A stretch of DNA of 9,251 nucleotides, taken from the NCBI GenBank assembly GCA_018660405.1, contig JABJKL010000038.1, positions 1 through 9,251 of the forward strand. The letters run 5' to 3'. Below the pieces are notes generated by a model, which was not told the origin of the DNA, made no database searches, and saw nothing but the letters and a program-made list of their open reading frames with translations. Positions within the stretch are counted from its first letter, which is position 1. Each line of letters starts with the position of its first letter. The translations under genes and the position numbers were made by a program. This document shows positions 5,018 through 9,251 of this stretch, piece after piece. The stretch comes from Pseudomonadota bacterium (GTDB lineage Bacteria > Pseudomonadota > Gammaproteobacteria > Arenicellales > Arenicellaceae).

Positions 5018-6259
5018 ATGAACAAACGTCGCGTAGTAGTAACAGGACTTGGGGTTATGTCTCCGGTCGGGCTCGATTTGACAGAAAATCGAAGAAATAT
5101 CTTTGCTGGCGTTAGTGGTATATCCAGAATTTCCAGTTTTGATCCAGAGGGTTTTTCATGCCAGGTCGCGGGTGAAATGCCTGACTTTGATGTTGAAAAC
5201 TATATGAGCGCCAAACAAGCGCGCAAGATGGATCGCTTTATGCAGCTTGGTTTTATCACCTCGCTAGCGGCATTGAAAGATAGTGGATTGGAGATAAACG
5301 ATAGTAATTCTGCTCGAGTCGGCGTTTATGTAGGATCAGGTATTGGTGGGCTCAAGACTATAGAGATTACTACCAATATATACGAAGCAAAAGGTCCCAG
5401 ACGTGTTTCACCATTTTTTGTGCCTAGCGCCATTATCAATATGATTTCGGGGAACGTGTCTATTGCAACAGGCGCATGCGGCCCCAATCTTTCCATGGTT
5501 ACCGCCTGCACTTCGGGTACACATTCGATTGGTGAAGCTTCACGCCTTATTGAATATGGCGATGCTGATGTGATGATCGCGGGGGGTGCTGAGGCCGCAA
5601 TTACCCACACAGGCATTGCTGGTTTTGGAAATTCAAAAGCACTGTCAACAAGGGATGTTGCACCTGATAAAGCGAGTTGCCCGTGGGACGAAGCTCGCGA
5701 TGGTTTCGTGATGGGTGAAGGTGCGGGAATACTTGTTCTGGAAGAGCTTGAACACGCTAAAGCACGTGGTGCTCGAATTTATGCAGAGCTTTCAGGTTTC
5801 GGAATGAGTGCTGATGCTTATCATATGACGGCTCCACACCCAGATGGCGATGGGCCAGCGCGATGCATGGCGATGGCGATGAAACATGCGGAATTAAACG
5901 CTTCTGATATTGATTATATCAACGCTCATGGAACGTCAACACCACAAGGTGATATTGCTGAAACCAAGGCTGTAAAAAAGTGTCTGGGTGATGCAGCAAC
6001 ATCAGTGGTCGTGAGTAGCACAAAATCAATGATCGGCCATTTATTAGGGGCTGCTGGCGGCGTAGAGGCTGTCTATACCGTACTTGCGATTAAAGACCAG
6101 GTTGCGCCACCAACAATCAACCTGGAAACCCCGTCCGCCGAATGTGATCTGGATTATGTGCCAAATACAGCGCGGGAAATGCGTATCGACGCAGCACTCA
6201 GCAACTCTTTCGGATTTGGCGGCACAAATGGCACGCTGGCCTTTAAAGCTTACGTATAG
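5018..6259 (+). CDS. fabF: 3-oxoacyl-[ACP] synthase II FabF
   Basis: FabF condenses malonyl-ACP with acyl-ACP, elongates saturated and unsaturated chains, and in E. coli governs the 16:1 to 18:1 step. The chosen start gives 413 aa, the same length as E. coli FabF. The catalytic triad is Cys164 in VTACTSGTHS, His304 in NAHGTSTPQGD and His341 in SMIGHLLGAAGG, with Lys336 conserved. The C-terminal SNSFGFGGTNGTLAF is standard. FabF fold landmarks such as VVVTGLGVMSPVG (residues 6-18) and YVGSGIGGL (104-112) are present. It follows acpP after 189 nt of hairpins and possible promoter DNA. No fabH is in the window, so chain initiation must use another synthase encoded elsewhere. pabC follows after 21 nt. 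Confidence 0.97.
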   Translation: MNKRRVVVTGLGVMSPVGLDLTENRRNIFAGVSGISRISSFDPEGFSCQVAGEMPDFDVENYMSAKQARKMDRFMQLGFITSLAALKDSGLEINDSNSARVGVYVGSGIGGLKTIEITTNIYEAKGPRRVSPFFVPSAIINMISGNVSIATGACGPNLSMVTACTSGTHSIGEASRLIEYGDADVMIAGGAEAAITHTGIAGFGNSKALSTRDVAPDKASCPWDEARDGFVMGEGAGILVLEELEHAKARGARIYAELSGFGMSADAYHMTAPHPDGDGPARCMAMAMKHAELNASDIDYINAHGTSTPQGDIAETKAVKKCLGDAATSVVVSSTKSMIGHLLGAAGGVEAVYTVLAIKDQVAPPTINLETPSAECDLDYVPNTAREMRIDAALSNSFGFGGTNGTLAFKAYV

Positions 6260-6280
6260 AAGAGTACTAAAGGCGGGCGT

Positions 6281-7147
6281 ATGTTTATGAATAGTGCTCC
6301 TGCGAAAAAACACCTTACACGAAGCATAGAAAAACCTAGGGATATCGTTCCTTCCGGTACAGTTTCAGCGACTGATCGAGGCTTTTTATATGGCGACGGT
6401 CTATTCGAAACGATCGCAGTTCAATCCAACTGTCCGCTGCTACTTGATCTACACTTAAATCGTCTGGCTGACGGATGCGAACGGCTTGATATTCCCATAG
6501 ATGTCACCAAGGCACGTAAAGCAGTGCTTAAAGCTTGTACGGATGTTGAGCTAGGCGTTGTGCGTGTATCGTTAACTCGTGGCCAGGGCGGCGAGGGTTA
6601 TAGGCCACCGGTGAATGCTCACCCCAATTTGATTGTATCAACACGCCCATGGCCTAATCGATTTACCGCGAACCAGGAGCAGGGCATTGAGACCGGTTTG
6701 TCTGATGTGCAATTATCTTGCCAACCGCTATTGGCGGGTCTAAAGCACATGAACCGTCTCGAACAAGTTATGGCGCGGCTCCATAGCCCAAAGGCGTGGC
6801 CTGAGGTGATAATGACGAACGCCAGCCGTGAGGTCATTGAAGGCAGTTTTTCTAATATCTTTTTACTGGACCCCAAGGGAGAATTAATCACACCCGACTT
6901 ATCATCGTGTGGGGTCTCTGGTGTTATTCGCAAGACGGTGATCAATTTGGCGAATGATGAACGTCGACCTGTGGTTGTGCGAAACGTTCGCATTAGTGAG
7001 CTACTTTCAGCCACTGAGTTGTTCTTTACCAACAGCCTTATTGGCGTTTGGCCAATACGCAAATTTGAAGGGAAAATATTTGCGGTGAACTTTGCACGTG
7101 AAATGCACGCCAAGCTGCAGAGCATTAGCGCGGTGATCGATGCGTAA
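6281..7147 (+). CDS. pabC: Aminodeoxychorismate lyase PabC
   Basis: PabC is a PLP-dependent fold-type IV enzyme that splits 4-amino-4-deoxychorismate into p-aminobenzoate and pyruvate for folate synthesis. The 288-aa product has the family start SATDRGFLYGDGLFET (residues 29-44) and the PLP lysine at Lys155 in LAGLKHMNRLEQVMAR. It also has the cofactor-binding EVIEGSFSNIFLL (184-196) and CGVSGVIRKTVI (210-221). The GLKHxNRLEQ motif and the conserved fabF-pabC-mltG order favour PabC over D-amino-acid or branched-chain aminotransferases of the same fold. It is somewhat longer than E. coli PabC (269 aa), mostly at the N terminus. An ATG at 6287 is an alternative start, but AAGG at 6270-6273 is better spaced for 6281. 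Its last 8 nt overlap mltG, implying translational coupling. Confidence 0.93.
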   Translation: MFMNSAPAKKHLTRSIEKPRDIVPSGTVSATDRGFLYGDGLFETIAVQSNCPLLLDLHLNRLADGCERLDIPIDVTKARKAVLKACTDVELGVVRVSLTRGQGGEGYRPPVNAHPNLIVSTRPWPNRFTANQEQGIETGLSDVQLSCQPLLAGLKHMNRLEQVMARLHSPKAWPEVIMTNASREVIEGSFSNIFLLDPKGELITPDLSSCGVSGVIRKTVINLANDERRPVVVRNVRISELLSATELFFTNSLIGVWPIRKFEGKIFAVNFAREMHAKLQSISAVIDA

Positions 7148-8156
7148 ATTTGGCTACTTTATCTGCTTGTTGATCATTTGCGGTTGCGCCGCTAGTGCCT
7201 ATTATGCCCATCACTTACTAGACCGGCCTTTATTTGCCGATGGCTTACTATCCGCTGATGGCTCGCGCTATGTGGTTCAATCTGGTACGTCAGTAAAACA
7301 AATTGCTACACAAATCAGTGAAAGCAATAATCGCTGGGATCGGTTTATTATTGAGTTTTACGGTCGTTGGGCAACCCGCAATGAAACGATTAAGGCTGGT
7401 GAATTTAATATTACCAAAGACGCCGACACTAAAGCGTTCTTTGCTACTCTAATCGCGGGTAAGGTCATCGAATACAGCTTTACCGTGCCGGAAGGCTGGA
7501 CGTATCGCGAAATGCTCAATAAGTTAATGAGTTTAAGTCGAATTCAGCACCCAGCCGATGGATATCAAGCAGATGCCATAAGTCAGGCTTTGGATCTTGA
7601 ACGAGGCAAAACACTTGAAGGGCTATTCTTTCCAGACACTTATTCTTACGTCAATGGTATTCATGGCACAGAGATTCTCAGGCAGGCGTATACCAACATG
7701 CAGACTCAAATTGAAGAGGCCTGGATAGCCAGGTCGACAACTTCATCGGAGATCAGCACACCCTATGAGGCACTTATTCTTGCCTCTATTATTGAAAAAG
7801 AGACTGGCGTTGAAGGCGAGCGCAGAAAAATTTCCGGCGTATTTCATAACCGATTGCGCATCGGCATGATGTTGCAAACCGATCCAACGGTTATTTACGG
7901 CATGGGCGATAATTTTGATGGAAACTTGCGACGCGTTGATCTTGAGACCGATACACCGTACAACACCTACACTCGATTTGGCTTGCCGCCCGGACCAATA
8001 GCCCTACCGGGCGAGCTATCACTGAATGCTGCGGTTAATCCTGAATCAACAACTGCTCTGTACTTTGTAGCCAACGGGCAGGGTGGGCATACGTTTTCAA
8101 ACACTTTGGCAGAGCATAATCAGGCGGTAGCTGATTATTTGCGTAGCTCGCAGTAG
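7140..8156 (+). CDS. mltG: Endolytic murein transglycosylase MltG (YceG-like)
   Basis: MltG cleaves nascent peptidoglycan glycan strands in the periplasm and is thought to end their polymerisation. The 338-aa protein (E. coli 340) has one N-terminal hydrophobic segment (about 4-22), a LysM-like region starting YVVQSGTSVKQIA (44-56), and then the YceG domain. The catalytic glutamate is Glu219 in ASIIEKETGVEGER. The signature NRLRIGMMLQTDPTVIYGMG follows, and the C-terminal TPYNTY, GLPPGPIALPG and FSNTLAEHNQAV are typical. Its ATG overlaps the pabC stop (ATGCGTAA). The N terminus also reads like a lipoprotein signal (ICGC at 13-16, followed by Ala), so inner-membrane anchoring by a transmembrane helix is likely but lipidation cannot be excluded. 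tmk follows after 20 nt. Confidence 0.96.
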   Translation: MRKFGYFICLLIICGCAASAYYAHHLLDRPLFADGLLSADGSRYVVQSGTSVKQIATQISESNNRWDRFIIEFYGRWATRNETIKAGEFNITKDADTKAFFATLIAGKVIEYSFTVPEGWTYREMLNKLMSLSRIQHPADGYQADAISQALDLERGKTLEGLFFPDTYSYVNGIHGTEILRQAYTNMQTQIEEAWIARSTTSSEISTPYEALILASIIEKETGVEGERRKISGVFHNRLRIGMMLQTDPTVIYGMGDNFDGNLRRVDLETDTPYNTYTRFGLPPGPIALPGELSLNAAVNPESTTALYFVANGQGGHTFSNTLAEHNQAVADYLRSSQ

Positions 8157-8176
8157 GGCCGTTTCGGCAATTATCT

Positions 8177-8806
8177 ATGAGTCCACAGGCCGGTATATTT
8201 ATTAGTGTTGAAGGCTCAGATGGTGCAGGCAAGGGCAGCAATATAGAGTTTATACAACACTGGTTTAAATCTCGATTGCGGCAAGTCGTAACTACCCGTG
8301 AGCCCGGCGGCACACCTTTGGGTGAAAAAGTGCGCGAGTTGTTACTCGCAAAAAATTCGGCAGCCATCTCACCAATGACAGAACTGCTACTGATGTTTGC
8401 TGCTCGCTCGCAACACATTGAGGACGTCATTAAACCTGCACTATCTGGGAGCAGGGTAGTGCTGTGTGATCGTTTTACCGATGCATCTTTTGCCTATCAG
8501 GGCGGTGGTCGAGGACTTGCTAATGAGCAAATAGAACAACTAAAAAGACTGGTTCAAGGCGATTTACAGCCAGATCTTACTTTATTACTCGATATACCGA
8601 TTGATGTTGGCCTGACGCGAGTAAGTAATCGTGGGAAACCTGACCGGTTTGATTCAGAGGCAGATGAATTCAAAACACGGGTACGTGCAGCCTATTTGCA
8701 ACTTGCAGAAAACGATCCCGCGCGATTAGTAATAATTAATGCAGACCAGCCGTTAAAAGCGGTGCAGCGTGACATTGAAAGTGTGCTTGAATCCAGGTTC
8801 CCCTAG
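8177..8806 (+). CDS. tmk: Thymidylate kinase
   Basis: Tmk phosphorylates dTMP to dTDP with ATP, an essential step in dTTP supply. The 209-aa product (E. coli 213) has the P-loop region VEGSDGAGKGSN (11-22), TREPGGTPLGE (40-50), the DRFTDASFAYQGGGR motif (98-112) and a LID-type RGKPDRFD (152-159), so family membership is secure. The P-loop is unusual. TMKs normally have GK followed directly by Ser or Thr, whereas here the codons AAG GGC AGC give Gly20 then Ser21, the GKG[ST] pattern of adenylate kinases. No clear Shine-Dalgarno sequence precedes the ATG, and mltG ends 20 nt upstream, so translation may be coupled. The stop is 2 nt before the next start codon. Confidence 0.96.
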   Translation: MSPQAGIFISVEGSDGAGKGSNIEFIQHWFKSRLRQVVTTREPGGTPLGEKVRELLLAKNSAAISPMTELLLMFAARSQHIEDVIKPALSGSRVVLCDRFTDASFAYQGGGRGLANEQIEQLKRLVQGDLQPDLTLLLDIPIDVGLTRVSNRGKPDRFDSEADEFKTRVRAAYLQLAENDPARLVIINADQPLKAVQRDIESVLESRFP

Positions 8807-8808
8807 CG

Positions 8809-9251
8809 ATGCCGCTAGCCCTTAAGGTGGATAAAAACATCGGCATTCACCCGTGGAATAAGACCGTATGGGAGGAGCTTATTGCAGAACCCGAATCTGG
8901 CCGAAAGCCGCATGCCTTTCTGTTTTGCGGCTCGTATGGGCTCGGAAAAAGAGCCTTGGCTGAGGCATATGCTCGCCACGTTTTGTTAAGCGATATGCAG
9001 CCCGACAGTACAGCGAAAACCCTGTTCGACGCGGGCACTCATCCAGATATGCATGTGCTTATGAGTGAAGCTGCGGTCGATAAACAGCCGAACCAGACAT
9101 TCAGTCGATTTGCGCTACGATATATAGAAGAGCATGACCGTAAACCAAAACAAGTGATTTCGGTTGCACAGGTGCGTGCATTAGGCCATTCAATTGTTTC
9201 AACAACGGCTAACAAGGGCTCACGCGTGATCGTGCTGCCAGATGCCAGTGC
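8809..9251 (+). CDS. holB: DNA polymerase III subunit delta prime HolB, N-terminal part
   Basis: This is an open frame of 147 codons running off the right edge, starting 2 nt after the tmk stop. Delta prime is the stator of the clamp loader that places the beta clamp on DNA. Supporting motifs are PHAFLFCGSYGLGKRALAEA (34-53, P-loop-like with Lys47), AGTHPDMHVL (75-84) and ISVAQVRALGHSI (117-129). The usual RFC-like segment TANKGSRVIVLPDAS (133-147) comes last before the edge. The tmk-holB order is conserved in gammaproteobacteria. Two oddities are visible. The zinc module (four cysteines in E. coli just before AGTHPD) is absent, with a short SDMQPDSTAKTLFD in its place. The stretch between HPDMHVL and QVRAL is also about 20 residues longer than in E. 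coli. The C-terminal domain is outside the window. Confidence 0.9.
   Translation, partial: MPLALKVDKNIGIHPWNKTVWEELIAEPESGRKPHAFLFCGSYGLGKRALAEAYARHVLLSDMQPDSTAKTLFDAGTHPDMHVLMSEAAVDKQPNQTFSRFALRYIEEHDRKPKQVISVAQVRALGHSIVSTTANKGSRVIVLPDAS

Noticed and set aside
5326..5616. 96-codon minus-strand frame inside fabF
   Set aside because: It is antisense to conserved FabF coding sequence, and its Pro/Ile-rich translation resembles no family.
6619..7125. 168-codon minus-strand frame inside pabC
   Set aside because: It is the longest antisense frame in the window but lies wholly over clear PabC motifs, including the PLP lysine region. It has no promoter or start signal of its own.
8158..8168. GCCG-TTT-CGGC hairpin between mltG and tmk
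   Set aside because: It has only a 4-bp stem and no T-run, so it is too small to claim a function.
8035..8430. 131-codon minus-strand frame across the mltG end and tmk start
   Set aside because: It is antisense to two well-identified genes and its translation shows no domain.
1..9251. Mobile elements, CRISPR, tRNA/rRNA, attachment sites
   Set aside because: I found no transposase or integrase coding sequence, no spaced direct repeats, and no cloverleaf or rRNA-like sequence by eye on either strand.

Overview
The window is a densely coded, single-strand (+) stretch of about 46-47% GC (estimated by eye). It comes from a gammaproteobacterium, most likely of the Pseudomonas/Cellvibrio-type lineages. 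The core order rpmF-plsX-fabD-fabG-acpP-fabF-pabC-mltG-tmk-holB is the one known from Pseudomonas aeruginosa. It differs from Escherichia coli in having no fabH between plsX and fabD. The proteins are typical gammaproteobacterial forms, such as an ACP with an almost E. coli-identical helix II and a 413-aa FabF. Assignment below class level is inference.

Layout. (1) 1-1118: C-terminal third of the error-prone polymerase DnaE2, cut by the window edge. (2) 1119-1377: a 259-bp gap with a weak terminator-like hairpin, a near-consensus sigma70 promoter (TTGACA-17-TATGAT) and a leader of about 130 nt. No yceD is visible, although that gene usually precedes rpmF. (3) 1378-2648: ribosomal protein L32, then PlsX, with a small hairpin between them. 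(4) 2709-4436: FabD and FabG, preceded by a 60-bp spacer that is 88% A+T where E. coli has fabH. (5) 4437-5017: acpP flanked by regulatory-looking DNA, with a probable promoter and a 7-bp-arm inverted repeat before it, and a 10-bp stem plus a small GC hairpin with seven T after it. (6) 5018-8156: FabF, the PLP enzyme PabC and the murein transglycosylase MltG; pabC and mltG overlap by 8 nt. (7) 8177-9251: thymidylate kinase and the start of HolB (DNA polymerase III delta prime), cut by the window edge.

How the genes work together. PlsX links acyl-ACP to phospholipid synthesis. FabD loads malonate on ACP, FabG reduces beta-ketoacyl-ACP, FabF elongates, and AcpP carries the chains. PabC makes p-aminobenzoate for folate, Tmk makes dTDP, HolB belongs to the clamp loader, MltG ends glycan strands, and L32 is ribosomal. 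The run therefore groups growth-linked housekeeping genes. DnaE2, a damage-induced mutagenic polymerase, is a neighbour that probably has separate regulation.

I see no undescribed system, mobile element, CRISPR array, tRNA or rRNA. The points that merit checking are local: an adenylate-kinase-like P-loop (GKGS) in Tmk, loss of the zinc cysteines in HolB, a GHSLA nucleophile elbow in FabD, the dnaE2/rpmF junction lacking yceD, and the promoter/hairpin set that appears to make acpP a separately controlled unit.
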